NCBI RefSeq assembly: GCF_900177345.1
Contig: NZ_FWZT01000008.1
Span: 124,001-188,000, forward strand
Source: Pseudobacteriovorax antillogorgiicola
Lineage (GTDB): Bacteria > Bdellovibrionota_B > Oligoflexia > Oligoflexales > Oligoflexaceae
Length of the DNA: 64,000 bases
Direction: 5' to 3'
Below the pieces are notes generated by a model. It worked only from the letters and a program-made list of their open reading frames with translations, ran no database searches and had not been told where the DNA came from. The position numbers and the translations under genes are program-made. Shown in pieces: positions 51,407-61,492 of this stretch (positions are counted from its first letter, which is position 1; each line of letters starts with the position of its first letter).

Positions 51407-52684
51407 CTAAGGGGCAACGCTCAAACTTTCGAATCCGAAAGCCAATGAGTCTGTTGCCATGTCCCCAATCCAAGTCGTGCCCAATGACCCGCCAGTGGTA
51501 ATCAGTTGCGCTGCCGGATCTGGCCCACCAAAAGTTCCCGAAACCTGGCTATATGTGGCGTGAGACTGATCGTAGTAGTCCCCGATCAACGGGAATATCT
51601 TCTGTACCAAAATTGGTTGCTGGGATATCATGCGAAGCTCTTTAACTCCAATAGCTTTTGCCTGATCCTCGCCCTGGGCTTTTTTCCAGACACGGGCAAT
51701 GATGGTAGCCTCGGTATTCACGATATTTGATATATCGACAGCCACATCATAGAATTGGGTGTTGAATTGCTCTAGGTTCGGATCGATTCTTGGAGTCAGC
51801 AAACCATAGCTAAATCTCGCTCCCCCTTCGCGCTCCTGAACTACTACTGTTACCGGGCCCGCTGGTAGAGTTAAAACCTGAGGAAGCGGCTCATCATCTT
51901 GGGTCAGGAGCTGGCGCCAGGCCCATTGATCAACACTAGGGTCAGAGATCATTTGCAGAGTTTGGTTATTGATGGTTACAAAAAATTCATTGCTGTCATC
52001 ATCTGGCAGCATGACCCTCGACCAAAAGAAGTAGTCACCGGCAACGGGAATATCAACTGTGAATGTAATCGTTCCGGCTGTAGGATCACCTTGATCTTTA
52101 GGTGCACCTCCCGCAGGGCTTGTAACGTAGCTTGCAATGGCTCCATCTGGGCTGTCGGTTAGCATATTAGCAAAGTTTACCGCTCCGGTGCCTGAACTAG
52201 CGGGCATAGTGATATAGTCGTTGGGATCAGCCTCGATACTTACTGGGCTGGTCTCAGAAAATGTTGTGGTTTTGGATTTAATGTCGAACGTAGTACCGAT
52301 GGGCTCTTCAAGCACAGCAACCAGAGCGTTCACCCCGGCTAGCAGCTCTTCGGCATCTTGCAAGCAGTCGGCTGACCAGCAGTTATGTCCATGATCACGA
52401 ATTTTTGAAACAATTGTCGATCGCTCCGGTTGGAAGGAATCGATGCGGCCTTCCTTGATATACTCATACGATAAGTCCAGGGACTCATGACTTTCTGTAT
52501 GGTGGCACTTGTTGCAATAGGGCTTGAGGATGGGTTCATATAGTTCTGCAGAGAAAACGGCTTTCGGATCGCCTGGCTTCAGCTCTGGGATCACTGGGTC
52601 AACTGGAGGTGGTATAGAAATCGTTGGTGCCTTCGAACAGTTTGCTAGCCCCAATAGCATCAAAGATATGACCCAAGCTCTCAT
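51407..52684 (-). CDS. lipoprotein with a single-haem cytochrome-like region and CBM-like beta domain
   Basis: A 425-residue protein from ATG 52684 (GAGGAG 7 nt upstream) with lipobox LGLANC. An N-terminal segment (about residues 45-135) contains one haem motif in LKPYCNKCHHTESHESLDLS plus a Cys pair in HNCWSADCL, like the planctomycete-type/PSCyt1 cytochrome region. The rest is beta-rich and recalls carbohydrate-binding modules (IEADPNDYITMPA, FTVDIPVAGDYFFWSRVMLP, LPAGPVTVVVQEREGGARF). Probably located in the periplasm or on the outer membrane. Together with the phosphoesterase and a second haem lipoprotein (54641) it forms a local set; no pathway can be named. Confidence 0.8.
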   Translation of the reverse strand: MRAWVISLMLLGLANCSKAPTISIPPPVDPVIPELKPGDPKAVFSAELYEPILKPYCNKCHHTESHESLDLSYEYIKEGRIDSFQPERSTIVSKIRDHGHNCWSADCLQDAEELLAGVNALVAVLEEPIGTTFDIKSKTTTFSETSPVSIEADPNDYITMPASSGTGAVNFANMLTDSPDGAIASYVTSPAGGAPKDQGDPTAGTITFTVDIPVAGDYFFWSRVMLPDDDSNEFFVTINNQTLQMISDPSVDQWAWRQLLTQDDEPLPQVLTLPAGPVTVVVQEREGGARFSYGLLTPRIDPNLEQFNTQFYDVAVDISNIVNTEATIIARVWKKAQGEDQAKAIGVKELRMISQQPILVQKIFPLIGDYYDQSHATYSQVSGTFGGPDPAAQLITTGGSLGTTWIGDMATDSLAFGFESLSVAP

Positions 52685-52870
52685 TCTCGTCTCCTCACAA
52701 TGTTCTTTGTGCGAGCTAGAATACAAGATGCGTGCCTTGTTGTTTAATTGTGATTGTAGGATCTTACCGTTGGTAAGAATGTCAAGACTTGTGGCACTGT
52801 CTATGGGGGCAAAGATAGCCCTGCCGGTTTCGGGAACCGGCTTTAAGGTCTTATCTTAAATAGGATAGAT

Positions 52871-54331
52871 CTAGCGAAGATCGATAAAAGGTGGCGTCAG
52901 AAAAATTTTCAGATCCTGGTGCCGTCTCTTAATTCCTTCTAGGTCATCGAGGAATTCACTCCAGAGTCGTTGATGTGATTTCTTGGATCGAATTGGTTCC
53001 GTTATGTAACGCTCAAAATCAAAATGCATGGTATACCGAGACGAGCGAGCAGATGTTCCAAATGAAAGAGGCTTATCGCGATCACTGGCATAGCCAATGA
53101 TCCAAAATCCTTCCCAATCGGCTACAGAGCCTACACTTTGTGGAACTGCTCCTCCAAAACTATCTGCCAGCAGGGTCTCGTAGTACGCAGACTCCTTTTG
53201 GTAAACCGGATGATTCTCGATAACATTGACTCCCTTGACAACATCATCTCGAAGTGCTGCATTGACAAGCTTTTCGCTAATACCTTGAACGTTTTCTGGA
53301 ATGCGGCTGATCGCTTGGGAGTAGATAAAATCAATAGATTCGACAAAATTATCGATGATGGTGCGCTCGCGATCGAGGGATGGGGAGTAGGTGGAGGCCT
53401 TTATGGTGCCAGCTTCTAGATCAACTTCAAAGATTTTGAGGTAGCCGTCGCCACCATTGCGACTGCCTTGGAAATCGGCCAACACTTCATAAATGGGAAG
53501 ATCGGCGCCGTTAAACCCGTCGTTTCTATGGAAGTCGGCATCGAAGTGGCCGCTTAATACCATGATGATATTTGCATGCCGTTGAATCAAGCCATCGTAA
53601 AACTCTTGTGACCTGCTGCCACGGTTATCCATGGTGATGCCACGTAAAATACCTGACTTGACCTTCTCACCATAGCGGGCAAAGCCAACCCGAAAATCTT
53701 GCAAATGCTTATGAGTGGTGATGATTGCCAGGCGATCCCGGTGGCTGGATAGGACTTGGTCAGCCCAATTGGTTTCGTCTTGATCGGAGTTAAGAGCGAT
53801 GTTTAGAAAGATAAAGCCAGTTCCCTCATGCTCGATCAACTGGTAGTTGCTTTCTCCAGATGGCGACGAGCCCCCATACCAATGGCGATCGTTATATAAT
53901 TGGGGGCCAAAGTAATTCCGGTAGTTTCTACTGTAATCAACAGAATCTTTGTTTCCTTCAACATCATGATTACCAAGGGCCATTCCATAGGGAATATCTG
54001 CACGATCGATGACGTCCATGGCTTCTTTAGCACGCTCCCACTGGGTGATATTCTGGGCTGTATTCACGATATCACCCAAATGAACGACCATCTTGATATC
54101 CAAGGAGTCTGCATTCTCGGCGACCCACTGGGTTTGGTCGGTAAAGTAGCGAAATGTTCCAGATGGATCGGTGACATTCTTCCTACCATCTCCTGGCCGA
54201 TAGTCTTCAGTGTAGATTTGCGTATCAGGAAGGGCGACGAACCGAAAGGGCTTCGCAATGAGGTTTGTGCCAGCCAGGACTTGCGCAAGTAGCATGGTTG
54301 CTATCATGCTGTAATGATGCCGTATTATCAT
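52871..54331 (-). CDS. exported calcineurin-like metallophosphoesterase
   Basis: A 486-residue protein. ATG 54331 (GGTGGGA about 6 nt upstream) is preferred; a second ATG at 54307 would begin the signal peptide directly (MIATMLLAQVLAGTNLIA). Metal-binding motifs of the calcineurin superfamily appear in order: FVALPDTQIY, VHLGDIVNTAQN, ALGNHDVEGNKD, TTHKHL and SGHFDADFH. All expected Asp, Asn and His ligands are kept, so it is likely an active phosphoesterase or phosphodiesterase in the periplasm. After about residue 340 the C-terminal part is an unrecognised alpha/beta region. Confidence 0.9.
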   Translation of the reverse strand: MIIRHHYSMIATMLLAQVLAGTNLIAKPFRFVALPDTQIYTEDYRPGDGRKNVTDPSGTFRYFTDQTQWVAENADSLDIKMVVHLGDIVNTAQNITQWERAKEAMDVIDRADIPYGMALGNHDVEGNKDSVDYSRNYRNYFGPQLYNDRHWYGGSSPSGESNYQLIEHEGTGFIFLNIALNSDQDETNWADQVLSSHRDRLAIITTHKHLQDFRVGFARYGEKVKSGILRGITMDNRGSRSQEFYDGLIQRHANIIMVLSGHFDADFHRNDGFNGADLPIYEVLADFQGSRNGGDGYLKIFEVDLEAGTIKASTYSPSLDRERTIIDNFVESIDFIYSQAISRIPENVQGISEKLVNAALRDDVVKGVNVIENHPVYQKESAYYETLLADSFGGAVPQSVGSVADWEGFWIIGYASDRDKPLSFGTSARSSRYTMHFDFERYITEPIRSKKSHQRLWSEFLDDLEGIKRRHQDLKIFLTPPFIDLR

Positions 54332-54640
54332 GGATTCCCACCTTGTTGTTAGAATATCGATGGACACATCCATATCACATCAGAAACGATTCCTCACCGT
54401 TCAGTCATCACCCAGAAAGACCAATTTGAAGGCTTTGTTCGGCGGACCAGGTAACCAGTGTTGAAATCCTTGCCAAGGTGCGGTTAGCAAGGGGCAGGAA
54501 TATATGAGAAAAAGCTAGAAGCCGGACTTTTGCTTAAGATTACATGTTTTTGTGACGATAATTACCGTCAAATAAAAAAATTTTGGGATCGCTGATAGAG
54601 GTCGAGCCATCCCAAAAATCCATCGACCGGGGGGTTAAGG

Positions 54641-56533
54641 ATGGGACGACGGCATCTCTTTGGGGCATCGCTATGCCTCAGTGTACTCGCATGCAAACCA
54701 CAAACAAAAGCTCATATCATTTCTTCAACAAATACTGTGGAAAAGCTGATTGTAGAGGAAGTCTCTAGCGATCAGGTAGCAGTATCCCTTGAAGCCCAAG
54801 CTTTGACAATATTAGAGACTCAGTGTGCATCTTGTCACAACTTTAATAACGCTCAAGGTGGCTTTGGATCGATCCTGGATGTGGAAGAGATGATCAAGAG
54901 TGGCAAGTACATTGTTCCTGGTAATCCAGCTGAATCGACGATTTTCAATCGCTTGGCACCAGAGGGCAACATGCCCCCCAGCGGTGAGTTTGCTGATGAA
55001 GACCGGCAGGTTCTAGAAAAGTGGATTACCGAGATCACCATTGAAGAAGTTATTCCACTGAGCACTGAAGATGAGATTAAAACTATCCGGGCTGACTTAG
55101 AGCAGAATGTTGCTGCGGGCAATCGGTCGTTCGTCCGATATTTTTCTCTTCAAAATCAAAACAATGCGGGTCTTTCCTCTGAGCAGCGCGATAGTATGCT
55201 CAAAGCTCTTGCTAAGACGCTCAACTCTCTGTCTTCGACAACTACAGTTAAGGCGCCACTAGTTCTCGATGAACAGAAGAATATTGTTCGGATTGATCTC
55301 AGAGACTATGGTTTTGATGTGGCTAGCTTTGAAGCAATCATTAATGAGTTCTATCCTTTTGCGATCAGTCAAGTGCCATTTGGTAACGATCCGGTACAAG
55401 CGACAATCGCGGAAAACCACTCTTTCTTAGCTCAAGAAATCGGCTCAACCAATTTTCGAATTCGAATGGACTGGTTCGTTGCAACGGCGACCTTGCCTGA
55501 GCTTTACAAACGATTTCTAGGTTTGCCACCAACTTTGCAAGAACTCGATGTACAGCTAGGTGTCGACGCAATCAGTAATATTACAAACAATCTTGTGATT
55601 CGGAGTGGTTTCAGAAATTCTGGAGTTTCGAGTCAAAACAGAATTATCGAGCGCCATGTTTCTAGTAATAATTTACCATATTGGATCAGCTACGATTTTG
55701 CAGATAACAACGAAGGACAGCAGAATATCTTCAACTTTCCTCTGGGCCCTGTGGGAGCAGGATTTGATGAAAAAGCCTTCGATCATGACGGGGGTGAGGT
55801 GATCTTTCAGCTGCCTAACGGCCTATTTGGCTACTATTTAAATCTTGCAGATGGCACGGCCATTGACAAGGGGCCTACAAATATCGTTCGTCAGATAAAT
55901 GGACCATCCCAGTTTTTCCAGGCAATCGTCAACGGGATGTCCTGCATGTCTTGTCATGGCCAAGGTCTTTTACCTAAGAAAGATGATATTCGTGGGTTTG
56001 CCGCGGCAGCTCAGAACTTCTCACAGGCTGAAAAGGTGAAGATTGCAGACCTCTTTGTTCCAGAGACAGTCATGAATCAAGCCATTGCTGAAGACAATCA
56101 GCGTTACTTCGAGTCGCTTAAAGGCCTTGGTATTAGCCCACTTGAGCCAGATCCGATCAACAATGCCTATCAACATTACAATAAGGCATTATTCAAAAAA
56201 GATGTTCAAGCAGAGCTAGGCTTCGATGACAATACCTTCAATACCATGGTCCAGACCGAGCCATTTAGGACAGCCTGGGTCAGTATATTCTATAACTCAG
56301 GGTCGATCACACGGCAGGAGTTTAACCTCCTCTATGGGGAAGCGATTCGAGCTTTCGGTAATGGTCGTGAGTGGACTGAGCCAACATCAGGGGACCATCT
56401 TATAACTCCTGATTGTATGGTTGCTGATCCTGCAAGTATGAGCACTTGTACTTTCAGCTTGTTGCCAGAGCCACCGGTGGTCGAGGACCCGGCTGCAGCT
56501 GATCAGGCTGCTGCAGCAGGTGATGGCGCTTAG
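54641..56533 (+). CDS. lipoprotein with two c-type haem motifs
   Basis: A 630-residue protein with lipobox LSVLAC near residue 18. An N-terminal cytochrome-c-like domain (about residues 50-130) has TQCASCHNFNNAQGG and a distal-Met candidate in GNMPPSGEFADEDRQVLEKW. A long middle region (about 150-440) has no recognised fold. A second haem motif, GMSCMSCHGQGLLPKKDDIRG, follows at about 430. The C-terminal ~190 residues are helical and end with a Pro/Ala-rich tail. This arrangement resembles the large cytochrome lipoproteins of some Bdellovibrionota and Planctomycetota. Likely in periplasmic electron transfer or redox sensing. Divergent from the phosphoesterase gene. Confidence 0.82.
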   Translation: MGRRHLFGASLCLSVLACKPQTKAHIISSTNTVEKLIVEEVSSDQVAVSLEAQALTILETQCASCHNFNNAQGGFGSILDVEEMIKSGKYIVPGNPAESTIFNRLAPEGNMPPSGEFADEDRQVLEKWITEITIEEVIPLSTEDEIKTIRADLEQNVAAGNRSFVRYFSLQNQNNAGLSSEQRDSMLKALAKTLNSLSSTTTVKAPLVLDEQKNIVRIDLRDYGFDVASFEAIINEFYPFAISQVPFGNDPVQATIAENHSFLAQEIGSTNFRIRMDWFVATATLPELYKRFLGLPPTLQELDVQLGVDAISNITNNLVIRSGFRNSGVSSQNRIIERHVSSNNLPYWISYDFADNNEGQQNIFNFPLGPVGAGFDEKAFDHDGGEVIFQLPNGLFGYYLNLADGTAIDKGPTNIVRQINGPSQFFQAIVNGMSCMSCHGQGLLPKKDDIRGFAAAAQNFSQAEKVKIADLFVPETVMNQAIAEDNQRYFESLKGLGISPLEPDPINNAYQHYNKALFKKDVQAELGFDDNTFNTMVQTEPFRTAWVSIFYNSGSITRQEFNLLYGEAIRAFGNGREWTEPTSGDHLITPDCMVADPASMSTCTFSLLPEPPVVEDPAAADQAAAAGDGA

Positions 56534-56560
56534 CTTAGCTAGTAGTTTGGTTTACGATCC

Positions 56561-58732
56561 TTACAAAAACCAGTTTTCGGTGAGATAGTCTCGCAAGGAT
56601 TGTAGTTCGGATTCAGTAAGAACACGGTCGTAAACCAATACTTCACCTATGGCCCCAGCAAAATGATGAGAGCCAACTGCAAATCCTGAGCCGAGATGGC
56701 CCATGGTTATGCCGCTGATTGTCTTCCCAGCATCGAATTCTGCGATGACAAGTTCTAAGGTATCATAGGCCCAAGGAGAAGAGTTCCCGTTTTCGAAGAA
56801 ATTGGTAAAACTGGTATCATTTTGTAATTGGTAGCGCGCTTTGGTGCTACTGCTGCCATCGAAAGAAAACCCTAGATAGGGCTGACTGCTTCGATTCTCA
56901 CAAGCTACGTGTGCTCCGTCACTGTAATGACCCCATATCTGACCGAGGTCTTGTGAATCCTGCCCCGTGCTATTCACCCGAAATACCGCAATCACGGTGC
57001 GGGCTACCAGGCCTTGGCTGCTCTCAAGGTAGTCGTCGACCCCATCAAAAACGAGCATGCTTTGGCCTTGGGGCCCACTTGCTTCGATAAGCGGCTGAGA
57101 GCCAAGCGTTGCTTGGCCGAGGTGAGCGCTAGCGCTGCCTAGATCTGAGATCTGGGAAACGCGATTACTGCTATCGATATTGGCGCTAGAAACGCCAGGT
57201 TTTAGCCAATGAACCAAGCCGTCTGCAGGAGGTGCCTTGGCTTCCACTTCGTTGACAGTGAAGGAACCTGTAATACCATCGCTGCTTGCACCTGTTGCGA
57301 TGTTAAATCCACAGATACGAAAGCCGTAAGTGCCAAGTTCTAAGCCTTGTAAAAGGTAAGATTGATTTAGCCCAATAGCGCCAGAAGAGATTTGCTGCCC
57401 TTGCTGGCAACTGGCGGGCGCTGTATTAGCCTGATAGCTGATCGTGTGGTAGGTCGCGCCTTGTCCCTCAGCTACTTGCCATTGAATTCTGAGACCCAAT
57501 GGCAATTGCTGGAAATCAAGACTCAGTGGATCTATGGGAGCCAAGCTAGTGTCTTCCTTCCAGCGCAGGCGCAGGTAGCGATCCAGTGCCTGGCGATCTT
57601 CGAGGCTTAAGGCGCGGCTGAACGCTAGTAGCTCCCCAATCTGACCACCATAGAAATGCTCTGAAGAGCCGCCGGCCGTAAGTTGAGCCATCGATTGGCT
57701 TGTGATGCTGTAGGCGGAGCCATATTCGGCAAGAGTATAGTGAATCTTGTTGTACTCCCAAGGTGCAGGGGTGAGGTGAGTCACGTAGCTCGATGAAAGA
57801 GACGTCAGGTCATCTACAGCATACCGAGCGCTATGGCTGGAGCTGCCATCGAAGCTGATGCCGTGATTTGTATCTCGCGGATCTGTGGCGATGTGGACGC
57901 CTTCGCTGTAGCTACCCCATATTTGCCCTAGAAGAGAAGAATTTTGGCTATCGTCGACCCGATGCACTGCTATTACTGTTTGGACATCAAGGGTGGCATC
58001 CCCGAGTAGGCGGTCGTCAACACCATCAAAATCTACCATCGCGAGCTGATGGCTGGCTTGGTCGACTCTAGGTTGCTGATCTGCTGAACCAACCGATAGA
58101 TGTCGCATATTGCCCGATTGGTCCTGCCATTGGCTGACTCTACCATCGACGAGCGTGACACCTGCATCTGATCGATACCAGACTTCCATACCTTCAGGAA
58201 GAACAACAGCTGCGACAGGGAGAGATTGGTAGAGTGTTTCGCCGCTGAAGAGGGCGCGAATGCAGATTAATTTTAGCCCTGAACTTGGAAAAATAATGGC
58301 AAGGCTGAGATCGTTACCTTCGCCTGTGATCGCTTCAAGCTCGTCCTGGGTTGTGCTTGCATCGCAGCTCTGACCTTCATTCAGTAGAAAAGCTGCGACA
58401 GAAATGGTTTCATTCGCTCGTACTTGAATCGTTTTAGTGGACCCTGGTAGGTAGGGCCCATATCCTTCTGAGTCAATGAGTTCTAGGCTTGCTCCGGCCG
58501 GCGTTGAGACAGCAGCAACCACATCTTCTGCGGCTTGAGGTCCTGGTTTACCTTCGTTAGCTTGGTCGGGTAACAAAGGATTTCCATCCGGCTTCGGGAC
58601 ATTCGGGCTTTGAATCGAGTCGACCTCTTGGGATGAGACAACAACCGCCGGCTGCTCATCTGGTGAACCAGACTTTTTATTACAGCTAGTCATAAGAATT
58701 AAACATCCTGTAAGGATGAGTCGCAGTAACAT
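56561..58732 (-). CDS. lipoprotein with two LamG/concanavalin-like domains and an FN3-like linker
   Basis: A 723-residue protein. ATG 58732 is preferred over GTG 58738 because AAGGGG lies about 5 nt upstream. Lipobox LMTSC. It has a Pro/Asp-rich linker, a beta domain (about residues 85-180), and then two copies of a jelly-roll unit of about 200 residues. Copy 1: MEVWYRSDAGVTLVDGRVSQ, DFDGVDDRLLGD, GQIWGSYSEGVHI, GQIGELLAFSRALSLEDRQ. Copy 2: LVHWLKPGVSSANIDSSNRV, VFDGVDDYLESSQG, GQIWGHYSDGAHV, GAIGEVLVYDRVLTESELQ. Between them sits an FN3-like segment (LGLRIQWQVAEGQGATYHTI). These look like carbohydrate- or surface-binding modules. The gene is convergent with the haem lipoprotein, 27 nt apart. 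Confidence 0.85.
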   Translation of the reverse strand: MLLRLILTGCLILMTSCNKKSGSPDEQPAVVVSSQEVDSIQSPNVPKPDGNPLLPDQANEGKPGPQAAEDVVAAVSTPAGASLELIDSEGYGPYLPGSTKTIQVRANETISVAAFLLNEGQSCDASTTQDELEAITGEGNDLSLAIIFPSSGLKLICIRALFSGETLYQSLPVAAVVLPEGMEVWYRSDAGVTLVDGRVSQWQDQSGNMRHLSVGSADQQPRVDQASHQLAMVDFDGVDDRLLGDATLDVQTVIAVHRVDDSQNSSLLGQIWGSYSEGVHIATDPRDTNHGISFDGSSSHSARYAVDDLTSLSSSYVTHLTPAPWEYNKIHYTLAEYGSAYSITSQSMAQLTAGGSSEHFYGGQIGELLAFSRALSLEDRQALDRYLRLRWKEDTSLAPIDPLSLDFQQLPLGLRIQWQVAEGQGATYHTISYQANTAPASCQQGQQISSGAIGLNQSYLLQGLELGTYGFRICGFNIATGASSDGITGSFTVNEVEAKAPPADGLVHWLKPGVSSANIDSSNRVSQISDLGSASAHLGQATLGSQPLIEASGPQGQSMLVFDGVDDYLESSQGLVARTVIAVFRVNSTGQDSQDLGQIWGHYSDGAHVACENRSSQPYLGFSFDGSSSTKARYQLQNDTSFTNFFENGNSSPWAYDTLELVIAEFDAGKTISGITMGHLGSGFAVGSHHFAGAIGEVLVYDRVLTESELQSLRDYLTENWFL

Positions 58733-58738
58733 TCGCAC

Positions 58739-59209
58739 CCCTTGTTCGTTGAGCTATACTCTCTTTTCGGTAGGTGAGATGCTTAGACTAAGGGTGCAGT
58801 GGAATCATCCTAAGATCAATTGTTTACACCATAACAATAGGATTATGGATTGATGACTTTTGGTAATTTTTTGAGATATACATTCTACTAGATATCAAAG
58901 AGAGCCCATAGATCTTTTGCTTTCAGTGGGAGTGCTGGGTAATAAAGTAGAAAAGCGATAATATTCCTGTAAATTATTTCGGATCAAAGGTGAACGAAGG
59001 TGAAAAGTTTAATATCAATAGTAATTTAGAAATGGTGTAAATGATCTCTGCGGCTAACTAAGATTTCCTAAAAATTATCAATCTTAGTCCCGAGAGTAAT
59101 TGGAAGCTAGAGGGAAAGATGGCCGTTGGATGCTAGGCTAGTGCAAGCGTTTTATCAGATAACAGCGGTCCTTTCTAACGGGTAACTGCCTAGAAAGTGA
59201 GATTCAGGG
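58739..59209. other. 471-nt intergenic region, no gene seen
   Basis: It separates the divergent LamG lipoprotein and receiver-TPR genes. It is AT-rich around 58820-59080. No reading frame with a ribosome site, strong hairpin or U-tract was noticed. Expected to hold two divergent promoters. Confidence 0.5.
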
Positions 59210-60391
59210 ATGCAAAAGAAATTTCCATCGAAAGTTTTGTTTGTGGATGATGACTCCAGCGTGGTGACACCAGTAGCCAATGCTCTCGATAAGATGGGAG
59301 TTGAAATCTTTGTGGCTTCAGATCTTCAAACTGCCATGTATCGCTTCAATAAGCAGTTCTTCAAAATTATTTTTATTGATATGAACTTTGGCGAACTCGA
59401 TGCACTATCGTTGATCCAAAAGTGGCGTAACCACGAGGTGAAGGAAAAGCGTACCGCGGCGTTTATTATTATGAATAGCGCACCCTTGAAGCCAGAGCAA
59501 AAAGCTCTTATGAGTGAACTGAAGGATATTGAAGTCGTTCAAAAGCCTCTTGCCTTAGGACCGATGATCACCCAGCTTAAGAAGTCGCACGGGCTACAAA
59601 TTAGAAAGGACCTCAAAGAGAAGCTCAAGCATGGTATTCGCCAGGACTTTGAAAAATCGGGAGACCTAGATCAAGCTATCCAAAGGGTTAAGGAATGCCA
59701 GAAAGCTCTTGGCGATGACTACTTCACAATGTTGATTGAGCTTTATAACCTAAAGGGTAGCTACGAAGAAGGCTTGGAACTCTTGAAGAAGATGCCGGAT
59801 AAGCTTATGGACCCCTTGCAGAAGTTTAACTTGATGGGTGAGTTTAGTTTGAAGATCGGCAAGTTCGAAGAGTCCAAACAGTTCTACGAAAAAGCGGATA
59901 AAATCGCTCCTGGTAATATCGATCGCATTACCAACATGGTGGATGTTTACTTGGCCCTTAAAGAGCCTGAAAGCGCAATTGAGAAGCAAAAAGACATCAT
60001 CGAGTGCAATCCCGAAAATCCTGACATAAAATTTGAACTTTTCAAAAAATTAGAAGATGCTAGTTTTGCAGACGAAGCCGCCGATTTTTGCCGAGAGTCC
60101 ACCATGCCGAAAGAAGTTATTAAGTACTTTAATAACAAAGGTGTGATGATGGTGAAAACGGAGGCAATTAAGAACGCAATCGCTGAGTACGAAAGGGCAT
60201 TGAACTACTACCCCAATAACAAAGATAATTATTTGATACACTTCAATATAGCCCTCGCCTATCTGAAGCTTAGGGACCCACAACAAGTCTCAGTTGCCAT
60301 CGATCACCTAAAATCCTCCATGGAAATTAATCCCCAATTTGAGAAGGCCAAAAGCGTGTTTGAGCGGGTACAAAGAGCCTCTGCAGCTTGA
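59210..60391 (+). CDS. response regulator with receiver domain and TPR output (paralogue)
   Basis: A 393-residue cytoplasmic protein of the same build as 10507-11694. Receiver: LFVDDDSSV, phospho-Asp57 in IFIDMNFGELD, Asn89-Ser90 in the Thr/Ser region, and Lys112 in VVQKPL. From about residue 150 it is helical with TPR-like units such as ELYNLKGSYEEGLELLKK and LMGEFSLKIGKFEESKQFYE, and a last one in HFNIALAYLKLRDPQQVSVA. No DNA-binding domain, so output is probably by protein contact. The next gene, a PstS-like protein, starts 109 nt later on the same strand. Confidence 0.9.
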   Translation: MQKKFPSKVLFVDDDSSVVTPVANALDKMGVEIFVASDLQTAMYRFNKQFFKIIFIDMNFGELDALSLIQKWRNHEVKEKRTAAFIIMNSAPLKPEQKALMSELKDIEVVQKPLALGPMITQLKKSHGLQIRKDLKEKLKHGIRQDFEKSGDLDQAIQRVKECQKALGDDYFTMLIELYNLKGSYEEGLELLKKMPDKLMDPLQKFNLMGEFSLKIGKFEESKQFYEKADKIAPGNIDRITNMVDVYLALKEPESAIEKQKDIIECNPENPDIKFELFKKLEDASFADEAADFCRESTMPKEVIKYFNNKGVMMVKTEAIKNAIAEYERALNYYPNNKDNYLIHFNIALAYLKLRDPQQVSVAIDHLKSSMEINPQFEKAKSVFERVQRASAA

Positions 60392-60500
60392 TAGCTTACT
60401 TACGAATCTAAAATTGTACTATTCTCCAGTGAATTTTGCTAAAATTGACCGGACTACTTTGATCTTAGGTTATTTGGCCAATTCTATGCGGGAGGCTTTT

Positions 60501-61271
60501 ATGGTTCGCTTTTGGTGTCTTGTAATGCTTATGACTAGCACTAAACTTTTCGCTGCCGAGCTTGTCTTTGAAGGCTCTTCCACTGTTTCGCCTACCGTTC
60601 GGGACTGGAAGAAACTATATGAAAAAGAATTGGGACTAAACGTAACCGTCAAAGGTGGGGGCTCAAGCCGCGGCATCGCATGTGTGAAGGACAATAGCTG
60701 TACCATAGGCATGGCAAGTAAATCCGTGGACGCTGCAAAGGTAGCGCCCGCTAAGGTTGTTCACTTAGGATGGGATGGGTTGGCATTTGTAACCCATAAA
60801 GGGGTGAAGATCGATAACTTAAATGAAAGCCAGGTCAAGGATATATTTTCTGGTAAAATTAAGAACTGGAAAGATCTTGGTGGGCCAGACCTTGCTATCA
60901 ACCCCTTAAGTCGTGATGAATCAAGGGCTGAGCAAAGTCAATTTAAGAAGGTCTTCGGAATAGACCCGATCGGAAGCCCGATGGATTCCAACTTAAAAAC
61001 AATCCGCTATGTTTCGAGAGTTGCATCGTCTATCAGCTTCATGAGCTTGGGCCTGGCTCAAAAAGATGGCAAGCGACTAAATATTCTAAAGTATGAAGGG
61101 GTCGAACCAAATAGTAAAAACTTGAGTAGCGGAGCATACAAACTGAGACGTGAGTTAGTCATGATTTATAGAGATGGTGATGCTCAGCAAAAGTCGATTA
61201 AGTCTTTCTTAGATAGCTACTTGAGCAAGAGATCCGAGCTCTTTGCCGAGTATGGCTATGTTGCTGACTGA
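60501..61271 (+). CDS. PstS-like periplasmic phosphate/anion-binding protein
   Basis: A 256-residue protein. ATG 60501 is chosen because GGGAGG lies 6 nt upstream and the signal peptide (MVRFWCLVMLMTSTKLFA) follows at once; a frame open further upstream overlaps the preceding gene. It has PstS-family features: FEGSSTVSPTVRDWKKLYE (anion-binding loop with 'GSSTV'), VTVKGGGSSRGIACV, IGMASKSVDAAK, LAFVTHKGV and a late SRDESRAEQSQFKKVFG in place of the usual SGT segment. It is short compared with PstS of about 320 residues, so it resembles the phosphate-binding-like subfamily used for sensing or adhesion. No pst transport genes are adjacent. Confidence 0.85.
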   Translation: MVRFWCLVMLMTSTKLFAAELVFEGSSTVSPTVRDWKKLYEKELGLNVTVKGGGSSRGIACVKDNSCTIGMASKSVDAAKVAPAKVVHLGWDGLAFVTHKGVKIDNLNESQVKDIFSGKIKNWKDLGGPDLAINPLSRDESRAEQSQFKKVFGIDPIGSPMDSNLKTIRYVSRVASSISFMSLGLAQKDGKRLNILKYEGVEPNSKNLSSGAYKLRRELVMIYRDGDAQQKSIKSFLDSYLSKRSELFAEYGYVAD

Positions 61272-61492
61272 GATTTTTTAAAGAACAGAGCTGCACACCG
61301 CGAGTTACCATGCTGTGGTTGCCATTGTGCTAGGATTTAAATTATTCTCGTGGTGGCCCCCCCCAGAGGAGAAAATAACTCAATAAATATAGTGTATTAT
61401 AGTTTAGTTTGTGCCTTTAAAAGGAGTTGCGAAGGATTCAATGGTTTTTAGCCGATAAGGGTGATTCGGCGAGGACCATATGAGTAAGTGCA

